Below are positions 33,786 to 41,385 of a stretch of DNA of 64,000 bases, piece after piece. The position numbers and the translations under genes were made by a program. Origin of the DNA: Paenibacillus sp. HB172176 (GTDB lineage: Bacteria > Bacillota > Bacilli > Paenibacillales > Paenibacillaceae); NCBI RefSeq assembly GCF_011947265.1, contig NZ_JAATHD010000027.1, forward strand, positions 19,284 through 83,283, in the 5' to 3' direction. The notes under the pieces are model-generated. The model worked only from the letters and a program-made list of their open reading frames with translations. It had not been told where the DNA came from and did not search any database. How positions within the stretch are numbered: position 1 is the stretch's first letter; each line of letters begins with the position of its first letter.

Positions 33786-35177
33786 TTACCCGATCAGGAT
33801 ATGATCCTCCGGATAGCCCAGCTTGGAGGTCTGGCGCTTCTGGGAAAGCGCGAAAGCGAGTGTAAGAGGGCCTAATCGTCCTAGAAACATAGTAATGGAC
33901 ACAATGACTTTGCCGGCGGGAGACAAATCATTGGTAAGTCCCATCGATAGGCCGGTGGTGCTGAAGGCCGAGGTGGCTTCGAACAAGACTTCCAGGAAAT
34001 GCTCCTCGAGCATGTTCTCCGTCACGATGAGCAACAGGGCCACAGTCAATACAAAGGCCAGGGCGCTAATAACGACGGCCAACGCCCTCATGACCGTATC
34101 GTGAGCGATCTTGCGTTCAAAAGCATGGATTTGGCCTCCGCCCCGGAAGGTATTGAACGTGGCAAGCAAGAGCACAACAACGGTATTGGTCTTGATGCCG
34201 CCGCCGGTTCCGCCGGATGCCGCGCCGATGAACATCAGAATGATGAGCAGAAATTGCGACGCCGTCACCATGGAACTGATGTCGATGGTGTTAAAGCCCG
34301 CGCTGCGCGGCGTCAGGCTCTGGAAGAGCGCCGCCATTATTCGCTCACCGTAGCTCATATCGCCGAAGGTGGCCTTGTTCCATGTTTCCAGAAGAAAGAT
34401 CAGCAGAAAGCCGATTGCGGTCAAAGCGAGCGATGCCGTAAGCACAACCTTGGAATGCAGCGATAATCGTCGCCAGGAGCGCTTGCGGAAGATATCGACG
34501 ATCACGATATATCCGAGTCCGCCGACCACAAACAGGGTAATAATCGTGAAATTGACTACGGGATCGCCTGCGAAACCGCTCAGACTGTCAGACCAAAGCG
34601 CAAAGCCCGCATTGTTGAAGGCGGACACGGAATGAAACATGCCGTAATAGAGCGCTTTGGCGAGCCCCATGTCGTCCATCCAGCGCAGTGTAAGCACAAG
34701 GGTGGCGACGGATTCGAACGCGAATACAATCAGCACCATATAGAGTGACAGCTTCACTAGGCCTTGCGATGAGGTGGATTGCGTCGTTTGCTGAATAATG
34801 AGCCGTTGCTTGAGACCAATTCGCTTGCCGAGTATAATCGCGACCATGACGCCAACTGTCATGAAGCCGATGCCGCCTATCTGAATGAGAATCATTATGA
34901 TAACTTGTCCGGCAACGGAGAAGGCGCTGCCTGTATCCACGACAACAAGGCCGTTTACGCAAACGGCCGAGACGGAGGTGAAGAACGCATTGAGAAATCC
35001 AACGGAATGATTCGTACTCGACGAGAAGGGCATGCTGAGCAGCAGCGCGCCAACAAGGATCAACGCCGAGAAGACGACAGTTATGAGCTGCGGCGGGCTG
35101 ATATTGTTTTTCAGCTTGATTACGATTCTCTCCGGCAGCGATAGACTGCCGGCTTTGCCCCGGCTAAGGTCGTTCAT
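33786..35177 (-). CDS. ktrB: Potassium uptake channel subunit KtrB
   Basis: A 463-residue TrkH/KtrB-type channel with four pore repeats. Each selectivity-filter loop is visible: FTSVSAVCVNGLVVVD, FHSVSAFNNAGFALWS, QSLTPRSAGFNTID and FEATSAFSTTGLSMGL. It forms a dimer on a KtrA octamer ring and is driven by membrane potential and sodium. ATG 35177 has GGAG seven bases upstream and overlaps ktrA by 14 bases; an upstream start would extend further into ktrA. Confidence 0.94.
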   Translation of the reverse strand: MNDLSRGKAGSLSLPERIVIKLKNNISPPQLITVVFSALILVGALLLSMPFSSSTNHSVGFLNAFFTSVSAVCVNGLVVVDTGSAFSVAGQVIIMILIQIGGIGFMTVGVMVAIILGKRIGLKQRLIIQQTTQSTSSQGLVKLSLYMVLIVFAFESVATLVLTLRWMDDMGLAKALYYGMFHSVSAFNNAGFALWSDSLSGFAGDPVVNFTIITLFVVGGLGYIVIVDIFRKRSWRRLSLHSKVVLTASLALTAIGFLLIFLLETWNKATFGDMSYGERIMAALFQSLTPRSAGFNTIDISSMVTASQFLLIILMFIGAASGGTGGGIKTNTVVVLLLATFNTFRGGGQIHAFERKIAHDTVMRALAVVISALAFVLTVALLLIVTENMLEEHFLEVLFEATSAFSTTGLSMGLTNDLSPAGKVIVSITMFLGRLGPLTLAFALSQKRQTSKLGYPEDHILIG

Positions 35178-35826
35178 AGTCATTCTCCAGCTCGCGTATA
35201 TCCTCGTAGCTGCCAATAATGAGCAGAATATCTCCAGTATGGATTTGATCGTCGGCTAGCGGGGAGATGTTGATGGATTCGCCCGTCTTGATGGCCATGA
35301 TCGTGCAGCCGTAGCGTGCGCGAATATTCAATTGCTTGAGCGAATAACCGTTCATCGCCGGCGGCGCCAGAATCTCAGATAGATTATATTCCGGCGACAG
35401 TTCGATATAATCGATCAGATTATCCGAGCTGAGCTGATTGCCGAGACGAACGCCCATATCCCTCTCCGGGTAGATAACATGGTCTGCGCCAATCTTGCTG
35501 AGCACCTTGCCGTGAGGCTCGTTCTTCGCTTTCGCGGTTACCTTCGGCACCTTCATGTCCTTGAGAAGCAGCGTCGTCAGAATGCTTGCCTGCAAGTCGT
35601 CGCCGATCGCGACGATGGCATGCGAGAAGTTGGTCGCGCCAAGCTCGCGCAGCACCAGCTCATCCGTGCAATCTGCCTGCAGGGCATGCGTAGCAATAGA
35701 CGCCATATCCTGTACAAGCTGTTCATTCTTGTCGACGGCCAGAACCTCATGTCCGTTCTCGATCAGGGTTCTCGTCAAGCTGGATCCGAAGCGGCCAAGA
35801 CCGATGACCATAAACTGTTTTTTCAC
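35164..35826 (-). CDS. ktrA: Potassium uptake regulatory subunit KtrA
   Basis: A 220-residue RCK protein. The N-terminal nucleotide-binding Rossmann motif is VIGLGRFGSSL, followed by VLAVDKNEQLVQ. The C-terminal RCK_C domain (LKQLNIRARYGCTIMAIKTGE, GDILLIIGSYEDI) is where c-di-AMP binds and inhibits in B. subtilis and S. aureus. GTG 35826 gives the family start (KKQFMVIGLGRFG) and follows AGGATGTGA; ATG 35868 lacks a site. Confidence 0.94.
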   Translation of the reverse strand: MKKQFMVIGLGRFGSSLTRTLIENGHEVLAVDKNEQLVQDMASIATHALQADCTDELVLRELGATNFSHAIVAIGDDLQASILTTLLLKDMKVPKVTAKAKNEPHGKVLSKIGADHVIYPERDMGVRLGNQLSSDNLIDYIELSPEYNLSEILAPPAMNGYSLKQLNIRARYGCTIMAIKTGESINISPLADDQIHTGDILLIIGSYEDIRELENDYERP

Positions 35827-35898
35827 GCGATCACATCCTAATAGGTATGGGGATGAGGAGGGCTTCATCCATGATTTTCAAATGCTTTGCTGTGTAAC

Positions 35899-35927
35899 AT
35901 GATAGGAGACTGAGGCGGTTTTGTCAA
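35899..35927 (-). promoter_or_regulatory. Promoter of ktrAB
   Basis: On the minus strand TTGACA, 17 bases, TATCAT, giving a leader of about 65 bases before ktrA. That leader is too short and lacks the conserved motifs of a ydaO-type c-di-AMP riboswitch. Confidence 0.75.
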
Positions 35928-36017
35928 AGGTCAATTCGGTGCGGGTTGGGGGCGTTTACTGGTTACATTATTTCCTGGAAAATAGCCGCTCATTCCCGTT
36001 ATTGCGGGAGCTGTGAA

Positions 36018-36067
36018 AAAGGAGAGACTGCGGGTTATGGCCGCATGGGGCCATAACCCGCAGTCTC
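36018..36067 (-). terminator. Strong terminator after the DUF4870 gene
   Basis: A perfect 19-bp stem starting GAGACTGCGGG with a six-base loop is followed on the minus strand by a TCTCC then TTTTT run. Confidence 0.85.
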
Positions 36068-36141
36068 TTGTCAAGATGGACATTGCAGGGATTACAAAAT
36101 GATATAACGGGTATAGACAGGGTGAAGCTGTTCTCTGAATT

Positions 36142-36495
36142 TTAGAACTTCCGCGACTGGGCTTCCACGAAGTCTCCGATAATCGGCAGCTTGTACTGCT
36201 TCCCTTGCAGAGCGAGAAGCATAAGCGCGATCCAGAGCACGAAGGTAAGCAGCGAGATCAGAACGCCAATCAGTCCGCCAATGAACGGAATGAACCTGGC
36301 AATCAGGCTGGCCGCAAATAAGATGGCGAATGTAATGGTGGATTGCGTAGCATGAAATTTCACCGAGCGGCTTTGCTTCTCTATAACGAGAAAGATAATG
36401 CCAGTGATAAAGGTTAATAGATAACAAAGCAGACCCGCCACCTTGGGATCTAATCCTGTTGAGGAGGGTTCTGGGTTGACATTTACCGGTTCCAT
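36142..36495 (-). CDS. DUF4870 membrane protein
   Basis: A 117-residue protein with three predicted membrane helices (about residues 18-38, 52-68 and 70-98) and the DUF4870 pattern LLCYLLTFITGIIFLVIEK with KFHATQSTITFAI. The family has no defined role. Only a weak AGGATGAT precedes the ATG. Confidence 0.85.
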   Translation of the reverse strand: MEPVNVNPEPSSTGLDPKVAGLLCYLLTFITGIIFLVIEKQSRSVKFHATQSTITFAILFAASLIARFIPFIGGLIGVLISLLTFVLWIALMLLALQGKQYKLPIIGDFVEAQSRKF

Positions 36496-36604
36496 CTTGA
36501 TTCATCATCCTTTCGAGGTCGTGTGCTTGCAATGATTGTATTCGCTGCGACAGGGCAGTAGACCTCCTTTTTGCCGACAAAATTCCACTTTTACCATTAA
36601 TTTT

Positions 36605-36621
36605 TGTAAGAACTTTGTAAC
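36605..36621 (+). promoter_or_regulatory. WalR-like box upstream of the LCP gene
   Basis: TGTAAG-AACTT-TGTAAC fits the WalR pattern TGTWAH-N5-TGTWAH at 11 of 12 defined positions (the G is the mismatch). A -10 candidate TACAAT lies at 36643-36648 without a good -35. The box centre is then near -42, a typical activator position. Confidence 0.4.
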
Positions 36622-36708
36622 CTGTTGCGAATCTTGATCGTCTACAATAGAAAAGGCAGATTTTATAGAAAAACAGAGATAAGTTTTTTTGGATTGGAGA
36701 GAATCGTT

Positions 36709-37776
36709 ATGCTGAAAAAAAGAAAATGGATGTATATGCTATGTGTGATTATCATCGTTCTATTAACCTCAGTCTATTTCAATCGACAGGTGCTGGCCAG
36801 CGTCGGCTTCGACTGGTTCGTGCAGGATCGCATCGAAGCCGGGCTTAAGGATTCCTACAAGCCGGTCGAAGGACGGGAACCGACTCCCGCGCCGACCGAC
36901 GCGCCGAAGCCGGAGAAGGAGGATCCGTATTCGATCCTGCTGCTTGGCGTGGATCAGCGCACATCGGAAACCGGCCGTTCGGATACGATGCTCTATACAG
37001 TCGTACGTCCCCAAGACGGCAATATTCTGATGATCTCTATTCCGCGCGATATGTATGTCGAGCTCGTAGGCAAGGATCGGTCGGATAAGATCAATGCTGC
37101 TTACGCATATGGCGGAGCGGGCATGGCGATGGATACGGTGGAGAAATTTCTGAATTCGCCGGTGAATCATTACGCGACGATCAATTTCCAAGGCTTCCGC
37201 GACGTTATCGACACGCTTGGAGGCATCTCGCTTCCCATTACGGAGGATATTGTGAACAAGGATCCGCTTCACGAGCATTTCGTCATAAAAGCGAATCAGG
37301 ATTCATACGATGGGAATGATGCTCTGAATTTTGTGCGCTACCGGGAGGATGCCGGCGGCGATCTCAGCCGCACGGAGCGACAACATGAGTTCCTTCATGC
37401 TATGATAGACAAGGCGACGAATCTGAAGCAATGGTCGAAGATCCCGACATTGATCGGCATTCTCGGCGACAACTTCAGCACGGACATCCCGCCGGAGAAG
37501 CTGGTCGATCTGGCGCAGAGCATGCTGCAGCAGAGCAATCGCAATCTGTACAGCCATACGATGCTCGGCAATGGACATCGACTGGTGGAGGGCGGACCTT
37601 GGTATTATTTTGCAGATGAAGATGATCTTGCAGAAGTAGAGACAATGATTCAGAGTTGGCTTGATGCGGATACGCCGGCCGCGAGCTTGATTCTTCCTTC
37701 CGAATACGCTTCCGAGCAGAAGGAGGTTCAAGGACCGCCAAGCCCGGATGCTTCCGCCGCGACTGGAACGGAGTGA
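36709..37776 (+). CDS. LytR-CpsA-Psr family cell-wall glycopolymer ligase
   Basis: A 355-residue LCP enzyme that attaches teichoic-acid-type polymers to peptidoglycan. A short cytoplasmic start and one membrane helix (about residues 8-25) precede a Pro-rich spacer. The LCP domain has YSILLLGVDQR, GRSDTMLYTVV, MISIPRDMYV (Arg and Asp of the active site) and NFVRYREDAGGDLSRTERQ. ATG 36709 follows GGAGAG; an upstream in-frame start at 36625 would prevent a proper signal anchor. It is coupled to the CBS gene, which starts at the next base. Confidence 0.92.
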   Translation: MLKKRKWMYMLCVIIIVLLTSVYFNRQVLASVGFDWFVQDRIEAGLKDSYKPVEGREPTPAPTDAPKPEKEDPYSILLLGVDQRTSETGRSDTMLYTVVRPQDGNILMISIPRDMYVELVGKDRSDKINAAYAYGGAGMAMDTVEKFLNSPVNHYATINFQGFRDVIDTLGGISLPITEDIVNKDPLHEHFVIKANQDSYDGNDALNFVRYREDAGGDLSRTERQHEFLHAMIDKATNLKQWSKIPTLIGILGDNFSTDIPPEKLVDLAQSMLQQSNRNLYSHTMLGNGHRLVEGGPWYYFADEDDLAEVETMIQSWLDADTPAASLILPSEYASEQKEVQGPPSPDASAATGTE

Positions 37777-38193
37777 ATGAATGTGAATATCGCTTTTTTC
37801 TTGCTTCCGAAGCAAGAGGTGGTCTGTCTTCCCCATGATGCCACGCTGAGACAAGCGCTGGAGCGAATGGAGTATCACCGCTATACCGCGGTCCCGATTA
37901 TTAATCAAGAGGGCGGCTATTGCGGTACGGTGACGGAGGGCGACATGCTCTGGTTCATGAAGAGCAGACCGGGATTAACCTTTGAAGGAACGAATAAGAT
38001 AAAGCTGAGTGAAGTGCCGCTTCGCATGAATAACAAGTCGGTCAATATTGATGCCAATATGGACGATCTGATCTCCTTGTCGAAGGTGCAGAACTTTGTG
38101 CCGGTGGTGGATGATCGCAATCATTTCATAGGCATTGTGCGAAGAAGCGAAATTATTGATTATTGCCAGAAGGGACTCTCCGAGCGGGCGTAA
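37777..38193 (+). CDS. Paired CBS domain protein
   Basis: A 138-residue protein made almost entirely of two CBS motifs (ATLRQALERMEYHRYTAVPIIN and MDDLISLSKVQNFVPVVDDRN, GIVRRSEIIDY). Such modules bind adenine nucleotides, including c-di-AMP in the DarB/CbpB type. It resembles DarB (YkuL) in size and layout, but that orthology is only suggested. It is directly adjacent to the LCP gene and ends at a bidirectional terminator. Confidence 0.88.
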   Translation: MNVNIAFFLLPKQEVVCLPHDATLRQALERMEYHRYTAVPIINQEGGYCGTVTEGDMLWFMKSRPGLTFEGTNKIKLSEVPLRMNNKSVNIDANMDDLISLSKVQNFVPVVDDRNHFIGIVRRSEIIDYCQKGLSERA

Positions 38194-38234
38194 GCAATCG
38201 GAGGGACAATGGCAGGGATTCCAATTAAAATACG

Positions 38235-38277
38235 AAAAAACGCCGAGCCGGTTCAATAATCAGGCTTGGCGTTTTTT
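38235..38277. terminator. Bidirectional terminator
   Basis: AACGCCGAGCC pairs with GGCTTGGCGTT, flanked by A-run and T-run on the two sides. It serves both the CBS gene and the convergent regulator gene. Confidence 0.88.
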
Positions 38278-38278
38278 G

Positions 38279-39250
38279 TCAGGAGGTTGGCGGCGCCCCT
38301 GAAAGACGTTCTTCCAAAATGGCGCGCAGTTCATCAGGTATGCGTTCAAACGCGATTCCCTTCCCCAAGAATAATAACCAATCGGCATAATACGCCAGCG
38401 ACTCGACATCGCTCACATCGAGTGGGACATGGAAAACCCCGCTCGACTGAAACATCCCGGTGAAGGATAATACAATTCCCGGCGGGTGCAGCCGCTTAAA
38501 ACGTTGAATCCCGGTCGAGTCCAGATTTACAACAAGATTAGCCTCGCGTGCGATCAGCCGTTTCTTGTTCAAAATCTCTTGCGCGGTCAACTTCATCTTT
38601 TGTTCGGATACGGCCGAATCCCGCAGCTTCTCAACAGGCAAATAACGAAATTCATCACGATCGAAATCGTAAACCTCGACCAACCATTGCGAGTTCGAGT
38701 TAAACGTATGAAGCAAATAAACGTCCATTAGCTGTGGCCATCCCGGACTCTCCTCATAAGTCAAACGAAGGTGTTTATCCCGCACGGCAAGCGAAATAAG
38801 CTTGTTCAGCTCCGCGGGAGCCGCGTCATCGAGCTCCAGAAGATTCGGATTGCCCGGATTTGTATTCTCGAAAAGCAAGATTTGATTCAGCTCGATCAGC
38901 TCGTCTTGCTGGGTTTGCGATGCGATGCCGATGAGTTTTTCGGTGATGGAACGGCGATTTTGCAAATAGGGCAGCTGTGAATTTTTCGAGGCGATAAAGC
39001 TGATGAAGATCGCCTTAAGCTCTTCCGGCGTGAAGCGGACAGAGGGAAGATACTGATTTTGCAGGACATGATAACCGCCGCCTCGCCCAAGCTCGGTCGT
39101 AAGCGGAAAGCCCATCTCCTGAATTTCGTTCATGTAGCGAATCGCCGTCGCGCGGGAAATTTTGAATTCCCGCTGAATCTCGGCAATCGTAAAATGCGCT
39201 CGGTTATTGATGTAGCGCATGACCAGATTCACTCGTTCTGTTTTCTTCAT
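38279..39250 (-). CDS. WYL-domain transcriptional regulator (YafY type)
   Basis: A 323-residue regulator with an N-terminal DeoR-type winged helix (TIAEIQREFKISRATAIRYMNEI, then LGRGGGYHV) and a middle WYL-like sensor domain (QWLVEVYDFDRDEFRYLPVEKLRD). A C-terminal extension follows. ATG 39250 gives MKKTERVNLV; a TTG at 39286 would reach over the palindrome. It is divergent from two GyrI-like genes and probably controls them through the palindrome between. Confidence 0.9.
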   Translation of the reverse strand: MKKTERVNLVMRYINNRAHFTIAEIQREFKISRATAIRYMNEIQEMGFPLTTELGRGGGYHVLQNQYLPSVRFTPEELKAIFISFIASKNSQLPYLQNRRSITEKLIGIASQTQQDELIELNQILLFENTNPGNPNLLELDDAAPAELNKLISLAVRDKHLRLTYEESPGWPQLMDVYLLHTFNSNSQWLVEVYDFDRDEFRYLPVEKLRDSAVSEQKMKLTAQEILNKKRLIAREANLVVNLDSTGIQRFKRLHPPGIVLSFTGMFQSSGVFHVPLDVSDVESLAYYADWLLFLGKGIAFERIPDELRAILEERLSGAPPTS

Positions 39251-39260
39251 GCTATAAAGA

Positions 39261-39277
39261 GTATCATTTTTTGATAC
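39261..39277. promoter_or_regulatory. Palindromic operator between regulator and GyrI-like genes
   Basis: GTATCA-TTTTT-TGATAC is a perfect inverted repeat, 10 bases before the regulator start and 55 bases before the first GyrI-like gene. It fits autoregulation plus control of the divergent operon. Confidence 0.5.
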
Positions 39278-39332
39278 ATTTAACAAATAGAATCAATCTT
39301 GTAAAACAAATTCGTAAGGGAGAGAATAAAAC

Positions 39333-39806
39333 ATGTCCAATTATTCGATTAAAACAGTTTCGGAAAACTACAAAATGACCGGTTTCGGTGTTGTGCTGGA
39401 AGACTATAACAACTGGGCGGGCAATGCGGCAAAAACGGCGTCGAAAAAAGCGGAAATTATTGAAAACGGCAAGCTGGCCGAGCTTCTCGCGCTTGCTGAC
39501 GGGCAAGAATATCAAATCAATTATGTGATCGACGGCAAGGCTTGGCGAGGCTTCGGAGTAATGGGCGAATTCGATGTCGAAGACGCGGTCGTTCTCGATT
39601 TCCTCGCCGGCGACTATATCGTCGTGGGGGGCACAGGCGCCGACAAAGATCATCTTGCCGACGAAATCACAGGGAAGGTTTTCGGCGGTACGCTGCAAGA
39701 AATCACAGATTACAAATATGTTGGACCGGGCAACTCAACCTTCGTCAAGGAGGCTGAAAACGGAGGATTTTACGGCGAAATGTGGCTTCGAGCAAAGAGA
39801 ACTTAA
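39333..39806 (+). CDS. GyrI-like small-molecule-binding protein
   Basis: A 157-residue stand-alone effector-binding domain of the GyrI/AraC_E_bind type (SENYKMTGFGVVLEDYNN, GDYIVVGGTG, ENGGFYGEMWLR at the end). Such proteins bind amphipathic or hydrophobic compounds without DNA binding of their own. It follows AAGGGAGAG and precedes a paralogue by 11 bases. Confidence 0.82.
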   Translation: MSNYSIKTVSENYKMTGFGVVLEDYNNWAGNAAKTASKKAEIIENGKLAELLALADGQEYQINYVIDGKAWRGFGVMGEFDVEDAVVLDFLAGDYIVVGGTGADKDHLADEITGKVFGGTLQEITDYKYVGPGNSTFVKEAENGGFYGEMWLRAKRT

Positions 39807-39817
39807 GGAGCGTTGAC

Positions 39818-40294
39818 ATGGCAGAGTATACAATTGAACGCAAAGACGCATTCACATTAACCGCGTATGGGTTTTCCATTCAGTCGAATTTTCAAGACAT
39901 GGGAGCCTTGCAAAAGGAAAAAGCGGAGTTTTGGGGCGGACTTAAGGCAGACGGACGGTACGATAAGCTCAAAAGCGCCGCAAAGGATGATCGTGAATGG
40001 TCGGTCAACGAGGTTTATCAAGGAAAACCCTGGAATTATTTTGCGGTCGAGGCTGGAAAAGCAGTGCCTGACGCAACGCGCGTCATTGAGTTTCCGGAGA
40101 GCGAGTACATCGTGGTTGCAGGACAAGGCGACAAGGAGACGTTGTTTGATCAGCTGACATACCGCGCTTTTGGCGAAGTCTTGAGCAAAATTACTGATTA
40201 TGCTTACATCGGCGGTCCGAATGCAACCTATCGCGAAGAAAACGGCGACGGCGCTTTCTACGGCGAGTTCTGGGTGCCGGTAGTCAAAAAATAA
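39818..40294 (+). CDS. GyrI-like small-molecule-binding protein, tandem paralogue
   Basis: A 158-residue paralogue of the preceding protein; the ends correspond (SEYIVVAGQGDKETL, GDGAFYGEFWVPV). ATG 39818 follows AAGGAG with eight bases. The two likely arose by tandem duplication and then diverged. Confidence 0.82.
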   Translation: MAEYTIERKDAFTLTAYGFSIQSNFQDMGALQKEKAEFWGGLKADGRYDKLKSAAKDDREWSVNEVYQGKPWNYFAVEAGKAVPDATRVIEFPESEYIVVAGQGDKETLFDQLTYRAFGEVLSKITDYAYIGGPNATYREENGDGAFYGEFWVPVVKK

Positions 40295-40314
40295 CAGAGC
40301 TTTAATAACAGCGC

Positions 40315-40362
40315 GACCTTCACCATAGGAGAGCTTCTCCTATGTCAGTGAAGGTCTTTTTT
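40315..40362 (+). terminator. Terminator after the GyrI-like genes
   Basis: GACCTTCAC and GTGAAGGTC flank an inner ATAGGAGA/TCTCCTAT stem, followed by a T-run of seven. Confidence 0.9.
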
Positions 40363-40464
40363 TCGTGCATAGTCGCAGCCCCGTAGAACGGTCCTAGCGT
40401 CAGAGAGCATTTGTGCTATAATGAGTGTTGAATGTCCTGATTATGACTTGTAGAGGTGAACGGT

Positions 40465-41367
40465 TTGAAAACTGGGTTGAAACCAGTGTTATGGAGCGCT
40501 GCCGCGTTCTTGCTGTTGATTATGATTGCTGTACCCGTACTTAATGTGCCCGCTTTTCTACTCATGATGGTTCCCTATGTGGTCTTGTACGCGACGCTTC
40601 CGAGAGGCGCGTTCGCGCTCCATCTCATCCCCGTATGGGCGGCAGCCACTTTCATTATAGGACCCTCTGCCTTATTGATCGGCATCTTCGTTCTTCTGCC
40701 GTCGATTGTGATGGGACACTTATATTGCAAAGGCGCGCCGGCCTCGAAGGTTATCCGCATGGTTACTCTGACGTTATTGGCGGAGCTCATGCTGGAGCTG
40801 CTCATGTTCGAGGTGATTCTCGACTATTCCCTGCTGGACGAAATCGGCGATATGATTCGTACCTCCATTAATGATGTGATGAATCAAGGCTTGCTGGCGG
40901 AGGGCTGGGACCCTGATTATACCGAACAACTGATCACGATGGTCATTCAGATGATCCCGCTGACGTTTATCGTGCTGTCCTTCATGATGGCGGTAATCGC
41001 TCAGTATATCGCGCGCAGGGCACTGAAGGGCGGCGAGCTGCAGATTGCGGCTTTCCCGAGGGCGAAGGACTGGAGACTGCCGCGGGTGCTCGTGTTCTAC
41101 TATTTGATTGCTTACATGGTCAAAATGTTCCTGTCGCCGACGGATGAATCCTTCATCGCCGTTGCGGTGTTCAATCTGGTGCCGCTGCTCAGCTATGTAT
41201 TCGCCTTCCAGGCGATCGGATTCTTCTTCTATATCGCGCATCAGCGCAAATGGCCGCGAATCGTGCCGATTCTTATCGCGATTCCCGTTCTCATCTTTCC
41301 GCCGCTTAGTTTAATCGGAGTTCTGGACACGGTCTTCCCTATACGAAAGCCGTTTACAAAACCTTAG
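40465..41367 (+). CDS. yybS: YybS family membrane protein (DUF2232)
   Basis: A 300-residue protein with about eight membrane helices. Sequence and position just before gdpP match YybS, an S-component-like protein of unknown substrate. TTG 40465 is preferred because GAGGTGA lies five bases before it; a GTG at 40456 overlaps that site. It begins the core run yybS-gdpP-rplI-dnaB. Confidence 0.88.
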   Translation: MKTGLKPVLWSAAAFLLLIMIAVPVLNVPAFLLMMVPYVVLYATLPRGAFALHLIPVWAAATFIIGPSALLIGIFVLLPSIVMGHLYCKGAPASKVIRMVTLTLLAELMLELLMFEVILDYSLLDEIGDMIRTSINDVMNQGLLAEGWDPDYTEQLITMVIQMIPLTFIVLSFMMAVIAQYIARRALKGGELQIAAFPRAKDWRLPRVLVFYYLIAYMVKMFLSPTDESFIAVAVFNLVPLLSYVFAFQAIGFFFYIAHQRKWPRIVPILIAIPVLIFPPLSLIGVLDTVFPIRKPFTKP

Positions 41368-41385
41368 CACAGGAGCGATGATAAG

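Noticed and set aside
35870..36017. c-di-AMP (ydaO-type) riboswitch upstream of ktrAB
   Set aside because: The mapped promoter leaves a leader of only about 65 bases, and the conserved riboswitch motifs are not visible.
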